Assembly: GCA_045577615.1 (NCBI GenBank)
Contig: JAZNIT010000042.1
Location: forward strand, 1 to 24,276
Direction of reading: 5' to 3'
Length of the DNA stretch: 24,276 bases
Origin: RGIG2206 sp045577615
GTDB lineage: Bacteria; Bacillota; Clostridia; Oscillospirales; Acutalibacteraceae
The notes under the pieces are model-generated. The model was not told where the DNA came from. It did no database searches and saw nothing but the letters and a program-made list of their open reading frames with translations. Numbering within the stretch: position 1 is the stretch's first letter; each line of letters starts with the position of its first letter. Both the position numbers and the translations under genes were made by a program. This document shows positions 1-7,376 of the stretch, one piece after another.

Positions 1-566
1 ACGATCCGACTTCATACACCCTTGAGCTTCCGCCCTACCGAAAACCGCAAATTGCAAAGGTAATTGTCCGTTCGGTTTTTGACAGAACGCTATTCGTTTT
101 AGGGCGCTCGGTAGCAGTTGCCGCGCCTGCGGGACTGCTTATCTGGATAATGGCGAATGTATTTGTGAGCAATACTTCAATTTTGCAACACTGTGCCGAT
201 TTTCTCGACCCTTTTGCACGGCTTTTAGGTCTTGACGGTGTAATTTTGCTCGCTTTTATATTAGGCTCGCCCGCAAATGAAATTGTAATACCTATAATTA
301 TAATGACCTACTTGAGCACTGGCACTTTATGTGAACTCTCATCAGTTTCGGCTATGCGAGAGTTATTTATCGCAAACGGATGGACAATAAACACCGCTAT
401 TTCGGTTATACTATTTTCCCTTTTGCATTGGCCTTGCGCTACCACAATTCTTACAATAAAAAAAGAGACGGGCAGTCTTAAATGGACCGCCGTCGCCGTG
501 ATTCTGCCAACTATACTAAGCATTCTAATCTGCTTTTTATTTACCACAATAATTAATATCATATAA
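1..566 (+). CDS. feoB: Ferrous iron transport protein B, C-terminal part
   Basis: This is the C-terminal part of FeoB, the inner-membrane GTP-dependent Fe(II) permease. The reading frame is open from base 3, so the N-terminal G domain and first membrane segments lie outside the window. About 187 residues are visible. They begin with the FeoB hallmark LPPYRKPQ, continue with the amphipathic stretch RTLFVLGRSVAVAAPAG, and include the conserved block GSPANEIVIPI in a membrane helix. Further hydrophobic helices follow up to the C-terminus. A short motif WPCATT, with the Cys that is common in FeoB gating helices, lies near the end. An internal ATG at 150 is not the true start because homology continues upstream. 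A terminator follows directly. A feoA partner, if present, would be upstream. Family assignment is secure; the protein is cut only by the window edge. Confidence 0.93.
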   Translation, partial: DPTSYTLELPPYRKPQIAKVIVRSVFDRTLFVLGRSVAVAAPAGLLIWIMANVFVSNTSILQHCADFLDPFARLLGLDGVILLAFILGSPANEIVIPIIIMTYLSTGTLCELSSVSAMRELFIANGWTINTAISVILFSLLHWPCATTILTIKKETGSLKWTAVAVILPTILSILICFLFTTIINII

Positions 567-567
567 A

Positions 568-600
568 AAGGACTTGAGGAAATCCCTTAAGTCCTTATAA
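568..600. terminator. Bidirectional terminator between feoB and the minus-strand XRE gene
   Basis: Arms at 568-579 and 585-596 form a 12-bp stem (AAGGACTTGAGG with its complement, one G-U pair). It starts 2 bases after the feoB stop and ends just before the stop of the convergent XRE gene. The A-rich left and T-rich right edges suit termination in both directions. A near-copy lies at 1171-1203. Confidence 0.8.
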
Positions 601-602
601 AA

Positions 603-824
603 TCATTTAGGATATTTTAAATTTTCTGGCAAGCCTAAAATATAATCCGCTGAAACACCGTAAAACTCACAAAGTTTTTTAAACTGCTCTAACGGTAGAT
701 TTCTCTTGCCATTTTCATAATGACCGTATGCCTGCTTAGTGCAAGATAATACTTTTGCAACATCCTCTTGCTTTAAATCATTATCAATTCTTAATTCGTA
801 TAACCTATTTTTATAATCCTTCAT
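603..824 (-). CDS. Small XRE-family transcriptional regulator
   Basis: A 73-residue protein that is almost entirely one Cro/CI-type helix-turn-helix domain. The recognition region LKQEDVAKVLSCTKQAYGHYENGKR (about residues 18-42) is followed by the usual third part with EFYGVSADYILG (about 53-64). No second domain is present, so it should bind DNA as a dimer without an effector domain. The ATG is preceded by a GGTGATG-type ribosome binding site. It is divergent from a second small HTH gene at 937, and the 112 bp between them contains a palindrome centred at 884 that is a likely operator. The arrangement resembles a two-regulator switch or a relic of a mobile element, but no integrase or toxin is adjacent. 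Its target beyond its own region is unknown. Confidence 0.85.
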   Translation of the reverse strand: MKDYKNRLYELRIDNDLKQEDVAKVLSCTKQAYGHYENGKRNLPLEQFKKLCEFYGVSADYILGLPENLKYPK

Positions 825-869
825 AAATCATCACCAAATCAAGAATACAACATTTCGTTTACAAAATTC

Positions 870-898
870 TTGACAGTAAACAATTTGTTTACTATAAT
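870..898 (+). promoter_or_regulatory. Promoter of the 937 gene with an operator palindrome in its spacer
   Basis: A consensus promoter is visible: TTGACA at 870-875, exactly 17 bp, then TATAAT at 893-898. The 17-bp spacer (876-892) is itself an inverted repeat of GTAAACA and TGTTTAC around 3 bases. Further half-sites lie outside: GTTTAC at 857-862 and GTAAAC at 905-910, placed nearly symmetrically. A repressor bound here would block RNA polymerase directly; one of the two flanking XRE proteins is the obvious candidate (inference). Confidence 0.85.
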
Positions 899-936
899 GT
901 AGGTGTAAACTTTGTAAATCTTAAAGGTGTACCATT

Positions 937-1164
937 ATGAATAGCGAATTAGATATATTATGCTACAATTTAAAATTTTTGAAAATTAAATATGGATTAA
1001 CCCAAATAGAGTTAGCAAAAATAGGCGGTATTGACCAAAAAAGTTTAACGAAACTCTTGCACAGCCAAATACCTGAAAACACTGGCTTTAAATTTTTAGC
1101 AAATATAGCAGAATATTTTAATTTAGAAATACATCAATTATTTCTATTAGATTTTGGCGAATAA
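937..1164 (+). CDS. Small HTH (XRE-like) regulator
   Basis: A 75-residue protein with a single Cro/CI-like helix-turn-helix: LKIKYGLTQIELAKIGGID (about residues 15-33) forms helices 1-3, and FLANIAEYFNLEIHQLFLLD matches the C-terminal half of the fold. The start is ATG, preceded by AAAGGTG. Transcription should come from the consensus promoter ending at 898. Base composition is clearly more AT-rich than the metabolic genes downstream, as is that of its divergent partner, which suggests the pair was acquired separately. Its stop is followed at once by a terminator that nearly copies the one at 568. It differs in sequence from the partner, so the two are probably not duplicates. The regulated genes are unknown. 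Confidence 0.75.
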   Translation: MNSELDILCYNLKFLKIKYGLTQIELAKIGGIDQKSLTKLLHSQIPENTGFKFLANIAEYFNLEIHQLFLLDFGE

Positions 1165-1170
1165 ATAAAC

Positions 1171-1203
1171 AAAAAGGACTTGAGAAAATACCTCAAGTCC
1201 TTT
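1171..1203. terminator. Terminator shared by the 937 gene and the GGGtGRT operon
   Basis: Arms at 1174-1184 and 1192-1202 (AAGGACTTGAG and its exact complement) with flanking A and T runs. It ends two convergent units: the HTH gene on the plus strand and the GGGtGRT gene on the minus strand. It matches the hairpin at 568-596 at about 28 of 31 positions. Confidence 0.8.
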
Positions 1204-1240
1204 AATTACGAATTACGCATTCCGAATTCCGAATTATTTA
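1204..1240. repeat. Degenerate short tandem repeat (AATTACG/AATTCCG units)
   Basis: Between the terminator and the stop of the GGGtGRT gene runs a series of 6-8 base units of the type AATTACG, AATTACGC, ATTCCG, AATTCCG, AATTATT. It overlaps the last codons of the minus-strand gene only at its end. I know of no function; it looks like a short intergenic repeat. Confidence 0.5.
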
Positions 1241-2235
1241 TTAAGTGCTTCGTTAACTGCAACTGCACAAGCAACAGTCATACCAACCATGGGGTTGTTA
1301 CCCGCACCGATAAGACCCATCATCTCTACGTGAGCAGGAACAGAAGAAGAACCTGCAAACTGAGCGTCAGAGTGCATACGGCCCATAGTATCGGTCATAC
1401 CGTAAGAAGAGGGGCCTGCAGCCATATTATCGGGGTGGAGGGTACGGCCGGTGCCGCCGCCTGATGCAACGGAGAAGTAGTTAACGCCGTTTTCAACACA
1501 CCACTTCTTGTAGGTGCCTGCAACGGGATGCTGGAAGCGAGTGGGGTTGGTTGAGTTACCGGTGATGGAAACGCCAACGTTCTCAAGCTTCATGATAGCA
1601 ACGCCTTCGGGCACGTTGTCAGCGCCGTAGCACTTAACGTCGGCACGGGGGCCTTTTGAGAAAGCCTTCTCATAAACTACCTTAACCTCTTCAGCATAGG
1701 GGTCAAACTCGGTCTCTACATAGGTGAAGCCGTTGATACGAGAAATGATGTATGCAGCGTCTTTGCCAAGGCCGTTAAGCACAACGCGCAAGGGCTTTAC
1801 GCGAACCTTGTTGGCGTTAAGAGCGATTTTGATTGCGCCCTCTGCAGCAGCGAAGGACTCGTGGCCTGCCAAGAAGCAGAAGCACTCGGTCTCTTCAGAA
1901 AGGAGCATTTTGCCCAAGTTGCCGTGGCCAAGACCAACCTTGCGGTTTTCGGCAACAGAGCCGGGGATGCAGAAGGATTGCAAGCCGATACCGATTGCGG
2001 CAGCAGCGTCAGCAGCCTTGGTGCAGCCCTTTTTGATTGCGATTGCGCAACCTACGGTGTAAGCCCAAACAGCGTTTTCGAAGCAGATGGGCTGGGTTTC
2101 ACGGATGATTTTATCACAGTCGATGCCCTTTGCAAGAGTAATCTCTTTGCACTCTTCAACCGACTTGATACCGTACTCGGCGAGTACGCTGTTGATTTTT
2201 TCTATACGTCTATCGTATCCTTCAAATAAAGCCAT
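1234..2235 (-). CDS. GGGtGRT family protein
   Basis: A 333-residue protein that carries the motif after which the GGGtGRT family is named (SGGGTGRTLHPD, residues 258-269). The family has conserved sequence but no established reaction. No signal peptide or membrane helix is seen, so it should be cytoplasmic. Many Cys residues are spread through the N-terminal half (40, 51, 63, 71, 89, 118, 120), which fits a link to metal or Fe-S chemistry but does not prove it. The start is ATG behind AAGGAGG. It lies 17 bp downstream of a NifU-like scaffold gene on the same strand, the usual partner in anaerobic Firmicutes, so the two are almost surely one operon ending at the 1171 terminator. Identification is secure; function is unknown. 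Confidence 0.92.
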   Translation of the reverse strand: MALFEGYDRRIEKINSVLAEYGIKSVEECKEITLAKGIDCDKIIRETQPICFENAVWAYTVGCAIAIKKGCTKAADAAAAIGIGLQSFCIPGSVAENRKVGLGHGNLGKMLLSEETECFCFLAGHESFAAAEGAIKIALNANKVRVKPLRVVLNGLGKDAAYIISRINGFTYVETEFDPYAEEVKVVYEKAFSKGPRADVKCYGADNVPEGVAIMKLENVGVSITGNSTNPTRFQHPVAGTYKKWCVENGVNYFSVASGGGTGRTLHPDNMAAGPSSYGMTDTMGRMHSDAQFAGSSSVPAHVEMMGLIGAGNNPMVGMTVACAVAVNEALNK

Positions 2236-2252
2236 TATAGCGTACCTCCTTA

Positions 2253-2945
2253 TTATTCTTTACGGGGGTCAATGTACTTAACGGCATCAGCAAAGCGGCC
2301 GTAGGTACCCATTGACTTTTCGTATGCAACGTTTGGCTCCATACCCTTCTTGATGAAGTCGGTCATCTTGCCGAGAGAAACGAACTCGTAGCCGATAACT
2401 TCGTCATTTTCATCAAGAGCCATTCTGGTGCAGTAGCCCTCGGTCATTTCAAGGTAGCGAACGCCCTTAGCCTTGGTGCCGTACATGGTACCAACCATTG
2501 AACGCTCACCCTTACCAAGGTCTTCCATACCTGCGCCGATAACAAGACCGCCCTCAGAGAATGCGGATTGTGAACGGCCGTATACGATTTGCAAGAACAA
2601 CTCGCGCATAGCGGTGTTGATTGCATCGCAAACCAAGTCGGTGTTAAGTGCTTCAAGCACAGTTTTGCCGGGCAGAATTTCTGCAGCCATAGCGGCAGAG
2701 TGAGTCATACCTGAGCAGCCGATGGTTTCAACCAAAGCTTCTTCAATAATACCGTCCTTAACGTTGAGGGACAGCTTGCATGCGCCCTGCTGAGGTGCAC
2801 ACCAACCAACACCGTGAGTGTAGGCAGAGATGTCGGTAATCTCTTTTGCCTGAACCCATTTGCCTTCTTCAGGGATGGGAGCAGGACCGTGATGCGGGCC
2901 CTTTGCGATGGGGCACATTTGTTCTACTTCATGAGAATAATTCAT
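2253..2945 (-). CDS. NifU-like iron-sulfur cluster assembly scaffold
   Basis: A 230-residue protein related to the NifU/IscU scaffold fold, on which Fe-S clusters are built before transfer to apoproteins. Cysteines at 49 (GVGWCAP), 56 (GACKLSL), 77 (ETIGCSGMTHSAAMAAEIL) and 106 are candidate cluster ligands; the segment around 77 is typical of IscU/NifU-N sequences. It is longer than a plain IscU (about 130-150 residues), with an N-terminal lead containing CPIAKGPHHGP and a C-terminal extension. I place the start at 2945, not at the upstream in-frame ATG at 2984, because AAAGGAGT lies at the right distance before 2945. It is the first gene of a two-gene operon with the GGGtGRT gene. No SufS/IscS-type cysteine desulfurase is in the window. 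Confidence 0.85.
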   Translation of the reverse strand: MNYSHEVEQMCPIAKGPHHGPAPIPEEGKWVQAKEITDISAYTHGVGWCAPQQGACKLSLNVKDGIIEEALVETIGCSGMTHSAAMAAEILPGKTVLEALNTDLVCDAINTAMRELFLQIVYGRSQSAFSEGGLVIGAGMEDLGKGERSMVGTMYGTKAKGVRYLEMTEGYCTRMALDENDEVIGYEFVSLGKMTDFIKKGMEPNVAYEKSMGTYGRFADAVKYIDPRKE

Positions 2946-3003
2946 GTTTTGACTCCTTTCATTTATAAAGGCGCTTTTCGACACCCATTATTTTACGAAT
3001 AAC

Positions 3004-3032
3004 ATTATAAAACAAATTCGTCAACATATCAA
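3004..3032 (-). promoter_or_regulatory. Promoter of the NifU-like/GGGtGRT operon
   Basis: On the minus strand TTGATA (3032-3027), 17 bp, TATAAT (3009-3004), about 60 bp before the start codon at 2945. No clear operator is visible. Confidence 0.75.
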
Positions 3033-3094
3033 GGCCTCTTTTACATTTTTAGCAAAATGAGATGAATTTATTTAAAAATGATACTATTATCCAC

Positions 3095-3123
3095 TTGAAT
3101 AATCAACAAAAGGGGGGTATAAT
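3095..3123 (+). promoter_or_regulatory. galE promoter
   Basis: TTGAAT (3095-3100), 17 bp, TATAAT (3118-3123), about 35 bp before the galE start. The spacer ends in a run of six G. AGGAGGA at 3144-3150 is the ribosome binding site. Confidence 0.75.
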
Positions 3124-3158
3124 TCAATCATACAGTAATTTTTAGGAGGATTTTACAT

Positions 3159-4175
3159 ATGGCAATTCTTGTTACCGGTGGCGCAGGATACATCGGCAGC
3201 CACACCTGTGTGGAGCTTATCAACGCAGGCAAAGACATCGTTGTTATCGATAACTACTACAATTCCAAGCCTGAGGCTTTGCACCGCGTTGAAAAAATTA
3301 CCGGTCAAAAGGTTAAGTTCTACGAGTGCGACATCCGCGACAGAGAGGGCCTTGACAAGGTTTTTAACGAAAACAATATTGAGGTTGTCATCCATTTCGC
3401 AGGCCTTAAGGCGGTTGGCGAAAGCTGCAAAATTCCTCTTGCATACTATGATAATAACGTTGCGGGCACCGTTTCTTTGTGCCAGGCAATGGCCGACCAC
3501 GGCTGCAAAAAGCTGATTTTCAGCTCCTCGGCTACCGTTTATGGCGGCAACAATATCGCTCCCTACGGCGAGGATATGCCCACCGGTGCCGTAACCAATC
3601 CCTACGGCCGCACCAAGTACCTTATTGTAGAAATTCTTAAGGATTTGTATGCATCCGATAACAGCTGGAGCATCGCTCTGCTGCGCTATTTCAACCCCAT
3701 CGGCGCTCACGAGTCGGGCCTCATCGGTGAGGACCCCAACGGCATACCCAACAACTTGGTGCCCTACGTTGCACAGGTTGCAGTTGGCAAGCTTGAGCGC
3801 GTTGGCGTGTTCGGCAACGATTACGATACTCCCGACGGCACGGGCGTGCGCGATTACATCCACGTTGTTGACCTTGCCATCGGTCACGTTAAGACGGTTG
3901 ACTACGTGCTTGGTTGCACAGGCATTGAGGCCATCAACCTTGGCACCGGCGTGGGCTACAGCGTGCTTGACGTTATCCACGCTTATGAAAAGGCTTGCGG
4001 CAAAACCTTGCCCTATGCAATCCTTCCCCGTCGCGAGGGCGACATTGCTACTTGCTATGCCAATCCTGAAAAGGCCCTGCGCTTGCTTGGCTTTAAGACT
4101 GAGCTTGACATTGAGCGTATGTGCGCCGACAGCTGGCGTTGGCAATCCACCAACCCCAACGGTTACGAGGGTTAA
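3159..4175 (+). CDS. galE: UDP-glucose 4-epimerase
   Basis: A 338-residue short-chain dehydrogenase of the extended type, the usual GalE length. It interconverts UDP-glucose and UDP-galactose with tightly bound NAD(+), in the Leloir pathway and for supply of galactose to surface polymers. The NAD-binding motif GGAGYIGSH is at residues 7-15. The catalytic triad is seen as Ser124 (SSSATVYG), Tyr149 and Lys153 (YGRTK). RYFNPIGAHESG and GTGVGYSVLDV are further GalE signatures. The start is fixed by AGGAGGA 8 bases upstream. It has its own promoter and two terminators, and no galK or galT is near, so a role in making UDP-galactose for glycans is at least as likely as galactose use (inference). Confidence 0.96.
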   Translation: MAILVTGGAGYIGSHTCVELINAGKDIVVIDNYYNSKPEALHRVEKITGQKVKFYECDIRDREGLDKVFNENNIEVVIHFAGLKAVGESCKIPLAYYDNNVAGTVSLCQAMADHGCKKLIFSSSATVYGGNNIAPYGEDMPTGAVTNPYGRTKYLIVEILKDLYASDNSWSIALLRYFNPIGAHESGLIGEDPNGIPNNLVPYVAQVAVGKLERVGVFGNDYDTPDGTGVRDYIHVVDLAIGHVKTVDYVLGCTGIEAINLGTGVGYSVLDVIHAYEKACGKTLPYAILPRREGDIATCYANPEKALRLLGFKTELDIERMCADSWRWQSTNPNGYEG

Positions 4176-4186
4176 CAGAGATAGTA

Positions 4187-4218
4187 AAAGGTGTGCAGAA
4201 TTTTCTACACACCTTTAA
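4187..4218 (+). terminator. First galE terminator
   Basis: Arms AAAGGTGTGCAG (4187-4198) and its complement at 4205-4216 with one G-U pair, followed by a short T-containing tail. Confidence 0.7.
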
Positions 4219-4226
4219 TTATTGTA

Positions 4227-4257
4227 AAAAAGGCTTGGGATTTCCCAAGCCTTTTTG
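4227..4257 (+). terminator. Second galE terminator
   Basis: A perfect 14-bp stem: arms at 4227-4240 and 4243-4256 with GGCTTGGGA as the GC-rich part and a 2-base gap. The A and T runs at its ends make it usable from either side. Confidence 0.85.
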
Positions 4258-4309
4258 TGATTTGTTTTCTTATATGATGTAGGTATGGTATTGTCAACAT
4301 GATGAACAA

Positions 4310-4346
4310 AACCCCCTATAGATGCCTGTGGCACCCATAGGGGGTT
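4310..4346 (-). terminator. Terminator of the LRR/DUF4832 gene
   Basis: Arms AACCCCCTAT (4310-4319) and ATAGGGGGTT (4337-4346) with an inner GATGCC/GGCACC-like pairing. It lies 7 bases beyond the minus-strand stop at 4353, and the minus strand continues with TTTTGTT. Confidence 0.8.
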
Positions 4347-4352
4347 ATTTAA

Positions 4353-7172
4353 TTAATCAAGTACAATCTCGCCGAGAGTGTATACGCCGTTGTTGCCGCC
4401 TTTAAGTGCAAGATAAACATTTTCGTTGCCTTTTTTCATTGCAATCTTCAATGTGTACGTGCCGTTTTTCAGGCCTGCTCTTGAAATGACGTGATTAGAT
4501 GTGTACTCTTGGTTGGGCAGAATTTGAGTGTTGTCAAAATCAGTTTGATCGAAAACATACTCTTTGTTTTCGCTGTCTACAAGAATGATGCTCAAATCGT
4601 ACTTGTTATATGCTTTGGCTGCGCCCTTGTTGAGCCAGTTGATGTCAAGCATAAGCTTCTTGGAGTTTGAGTTGAGCTTAAAGCTGTTTACAAAATACCA
4701 ATAACCCAATTTATTACCAATCTCTTTGGCAATTTCGGGGTTATCCTTGATAAAGTCTGCGGGATAACCGTGGAAGCCGCCGTAGGTAGCGCCTGCTTGC
4801 TCCAGTGCTGACAAGAAATACTTGCCGTTTTGCCAGTTGCCGCACTCCTTGTTCCAGGCGTAATGCTCGTTTTCGATGATGGTGGGATAATTGTCCTTAA
4901 CAGCATTGAACAGCTCGGGAGAGCGGAGCTTGTCGCCATAGGTGTTAACAAACCATTCTACACCAACCGAGTCATCGCGGTAGGTCCAGCCGTTATCAAG
5001 AACGTACTGTTTGATTTCCGCTTTACCCTCTGAGGTGCCGCGACTGCCCACAAAGTCGTCGCTGATTACGATTTGGGTGTTGGTGTAATACTTATTATAG
5101 ATGTCAAAATGGGCTTTGATTACGCTCCAGCTCCAATCCTTTTTAGAGCTTGAAGAGTTGTGACCTTCGCCCCAGTCGCCGTAGCTGCCTACGTCAACAT
5201 AGATAACATCCTCGCGGCCGTCATATCTTTCGGCAAAGGCCTTGTGGAAGTTGTCAAGCTTTTGCAGGAAGATGGGATCGCCGTAGTCAGGCTCCCAGGC
5301 ATTGTCAAGCATGGTGCCTGCGGCGCCTGCATTCTTAACCCATTCGGGAGTTGCATACATGTTGTTTGCATCGGTTTCCTTGCAGGTGATTCTGAAGGAT
5401 ACCTTAACGCCGTACTGGGAGTAATCGTTGATAACGTCATCGATCAGCTTCCAGTTAAACTGACCTTCTTTGGGCTCAAGATAGCTCCAGGCCAGACGCA
5501 GGTAAATGTGGTCAAGGCAAGGAATCATCTCAACGGCATCCTTCGCAGCAAGACCAACGCCGTAACGGGTGATACCGTTGTCAAAATAGTGAATATACCA
5601 GCCCTTATCGGGGTTGTTAAGGGCGGTTGCCGAATCGGCCATTGAAGCAAGGTCGTAGGTGATAGCAACAGCATTCTTGTTAACAAAGGTAAAGCCCTTG
5701 TTGATTGCATAGCTTTCAACGTGACTGCCTTTGGTGGCGACAAGCTCAAGGTTTTCGTTGCAGCCCTCAAATGAGTTGGATGCAATCTTGGCATCGCCGC
5801 TAGATGAGCCCCACATCATACCGTCGTTTTCAAAAACGATGCTCTTAAGGGCGGTGCAGCCGGCAAAAGCTTCGGTACGAATGCGGCACATATTATCGGA
5901 AAAGTAGAAGCTGGTGAGTGAGGTGCAGTTTTTGAACATCTTTGAGTTAAGAAAGGATGCTCCTTCGGTGAAATCAACACTGGCTAGACTGGTGCAGCCG
6001 TTAAAGATTTCATAGCCAAGATAGGTTACGGTGTCAGGAATATCAATAGATTCAAGACCTGCATTTTTAAATGCGCGGTTTTCAATCTTGGTTACAGTTG
6101 AGGGAATTTCGATAGACTTCAATGCAGCGCAATCGTAGAAGGTGTGTGCACCGATGTTGGTGAGGCCTTCGTTAAGGCTAATCTTTTCAAGCTTGTTGCA
6201 GTGCTGGAAGATTTCGTAGCCGAGGGTCTTAACTCCCTTGCCAAACTTAACAGAGGTAATTCTGTTGTGGCCCTTAAAGGCGCGGTTGCCAATATGGGTG
6301 ATATCGTCGCCGATAACAACCTTGGTGATTTTGGTGCGGTATTCAGCGTTCCAGGGAGCAATATTGCCAGTGTTGACGTAGTCATCCATCTTGCCCTCGC
6401 CGTAGATATAAAGGGTGCCGGTCTTTTCACTAAAGCCCCACTTGGCCTTTTCGCCGCAAGAGCCGCCGGGCAGAGTGGAGGGGTCAGGCTCAGCTGCAAG
6501 GCTGATGTAAGAGTAGGTGGCATAGAAGCCACGGCCGTTGTTGTGGTAAAGAGAAATAGAGGAATTGGTAAGCTTTACAAGATCGGTGGTATCGGTATAG
6601 GTAATGTTGAATACCTGAACACCGTCGTGATACTTGGCATAGGCGATAATTTTGGTGTCGGGATCATAGCTGACGGTGTATTTAACGGTAGCATTCTTTT
6701 CGGTGTTGGTCAGCCATTCGGATATAGTAGCACCGTTGGTAGAGTTGACAAGGCGGTCGCCTTGAGCCTTTTTTGAGCTGCCGATAATGATGGTAGGTCT
6801 TGTGTATTGGTCCATTGCAACTACGATGTTGCCAATCTTAACACCAACGTAATAAGTGCCGTTAGAAATGGTGCTGAAAGATTCTCTGCCCTTAGCGGAA
6901 TAGCTAAGCACAAAACCGTCGGACAAATCAAAGGTGTCCTTATAAGTGACGGTGGCATAGGATATATTGTCGGCTTCAGACAATCTCAGGTTGCCGTCTG
7001 AGAGGGTGGGGGTGTTGTTTTTGCCTGTCCAATCAGACAGCACAAAGTTGCCGCTGTAAGAAAAAACTTCTTCAACGGTTTCACTTGCTGCCAAAGATGA
7101 TACGGGCATACTTACAATCAGCATAACGATGGTTATAACTATCGCAAGCAATTTAAAGGTGCGTGAATTCAT
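4353..7172 (-). CDS. Secreted BspA-like LRR protein with DUF4874/DUF4832 domains
   Basis: A 939-residue extracellular protein. Residues 1-29 form a signal peptide ending SSLAA. Residues about 33-228 look like a concanavalin/laminin-G-type beta-sandwich (DWTG, ATVTYKDTF, SISLYHNN). Residues about 240-490 are leucine-rich repeats of the BspA/LRR_5 type, with repeated I-G-x-x-A/T-F and L-K-S-I-x-I-P phrases. Residues about 515-700 match DUF4874 (NNPDKGWYIHYFDNG), and the rest DUF4832 (GSYGDWGEGHN at 662-671), regions thought to form a glycosidase-like barrel and a beta domain. No LPXTG or membrane anchor is seen, so it is probably secreted. The start is 7172, not 7268, because AAGGAG lies before it and a perfect promoter precedes it. 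Glycan binding or cleavage is likely, but the substrate is unknown. Confidence 0.87.
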   Translation of the reverse strand: MNSRTFKLLAIVITIVMLIVSMPVSSLAASETVEEVFSYSGNFVLSDWTGKNNTPTLSDGNLRLSEADNISYATVTYKDTFDLSDGFVLSYSAKGRESFSTISNGTYYVGVKIGNIVVAMDQYTRPTIIIGSSKKAQGDRLVNSTNGATISEWLTNTEKNATVKYTVSYDPDTKIIAYAKYHDGVQVFNITYTDTTDLVKLTNSSISLYHNNGRGFYATYSYISLAAEPDPSTLPGGSCGEKAKWGFSEKTGTLYIYGEGKMDDYVNTGNIAPWNAEYRTKITKVVIGDDITHIGNRAFKGHNRITSVKFGKGVKTLGYEIFQHCNKLEKISLNEGLTNIGAHTFYDCAALKSIEIPSTVTKIENRAFKNAGLESIDIPDTVTYLGYEIFNGCTSLASVDFTEGASFLNSKMFKNCTSLTSFYFSDNMCRIRTEAFAGCTALKSIVFENDGMMWGSSSGDAKIASNSFEGCNENLELVATKGSHVESYAINKGFTFVNKNAVAITYDLASMADSATALNNPDKGWYIHYFDNGITRYGVGLAAKDAVEMIPCLDHIYLRLAWSYLEPKEGQFNWKLIDDVINDYSQYGVKVSFRITCKETDANNMYATPEWVKNAGAAGTMLDNAWEPDYGDPIFLQKLDNFHKAFAERYDGREDVIYVDVGSYGDWGEGHNSSSSKKDWSWSVIKAHFDIYNKYYTNTQIVISDDFVGSRGTSEGKAEIKQYVLDNGWTYRDDSVGVEWFVNTYGDKLRSPELFNAVKDNYPTIIENEHYAWNKECGNWQNGKYFLSALEQAGATYGGFHGYPADFIKDNPEIAKEIGNKLGYWYFVNSFKLNSNSKKLMLDINWLNKGAAKAYNKYDLSIILVDSENKEYVFDQTDFDNTQILPNQEYTSNHVISRAGLKNGTYTLKIAMKKGNENVYLALKGGNNGVYTLGEIVLD

Positions 7173-7203
7173 AGCAACTCTCCTTAAAATAATATTATAG
7201 TAA

Positions 7204-7232
7204 ATTATACCACAAACAACAAAGATTGTCAA
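7204..7232 (-). promoter_or_regulatory. Promoter of the LRR/DUF4832 gene
   Basis: A full consensus on the minus strand: TTGACA (7232-7227), 17 bp, TATAAT (7209-7204), 32 bp before the start codon. This also excludes the longer reading frame start at 7268, which lies upstream of the promoter. Confidence 0.85.
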
Positions 7233-7304
7233 ATGATTTTGTGCGAGAGCGACAACTTCGCGACACAATGTTTAATTTATGCAAAAAAATTGCTGCTTTG
7301 ACTG

Positions 7305-7333
7305 TGGACAACGGGGCGGCGATAGGGTATTAT
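7305..7333 (+). promoter_or_regulatory. Promoter of the SASA esterase gene
   Basis: TGGACA (7305-7310), 17 bp of GC-rich spacer, TATTAT (7328-7333), 43 bp before the ATG at 7377. It diverges from the promoter at 7204-7232. Confidence 0.6.
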
Positions 7334-7376
7334 TTTATTGTAAAGACAAGAAAAATCAGCAGCGGAGGATGTTATT

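Noticed and set aside
603..1164. Toxin-antitoxin module or prophage
   Set aside because: Both products are lone HTH domains; no toxin fold, integrase or phage gene is adjacent.
3153..4145. Long minus-strand open frame of 330 codons
   Set aside because: It is the antisense of galE, whose plus-strand protein has all family motifs; the antisense frame is a result of codon bias.
6144..6776. Plus-strand open frames inside the LRR/DUF4832 gene
   Set aside because: Antisense shadows; no ribosome binding site, and the minus-strand protein is clearly real.
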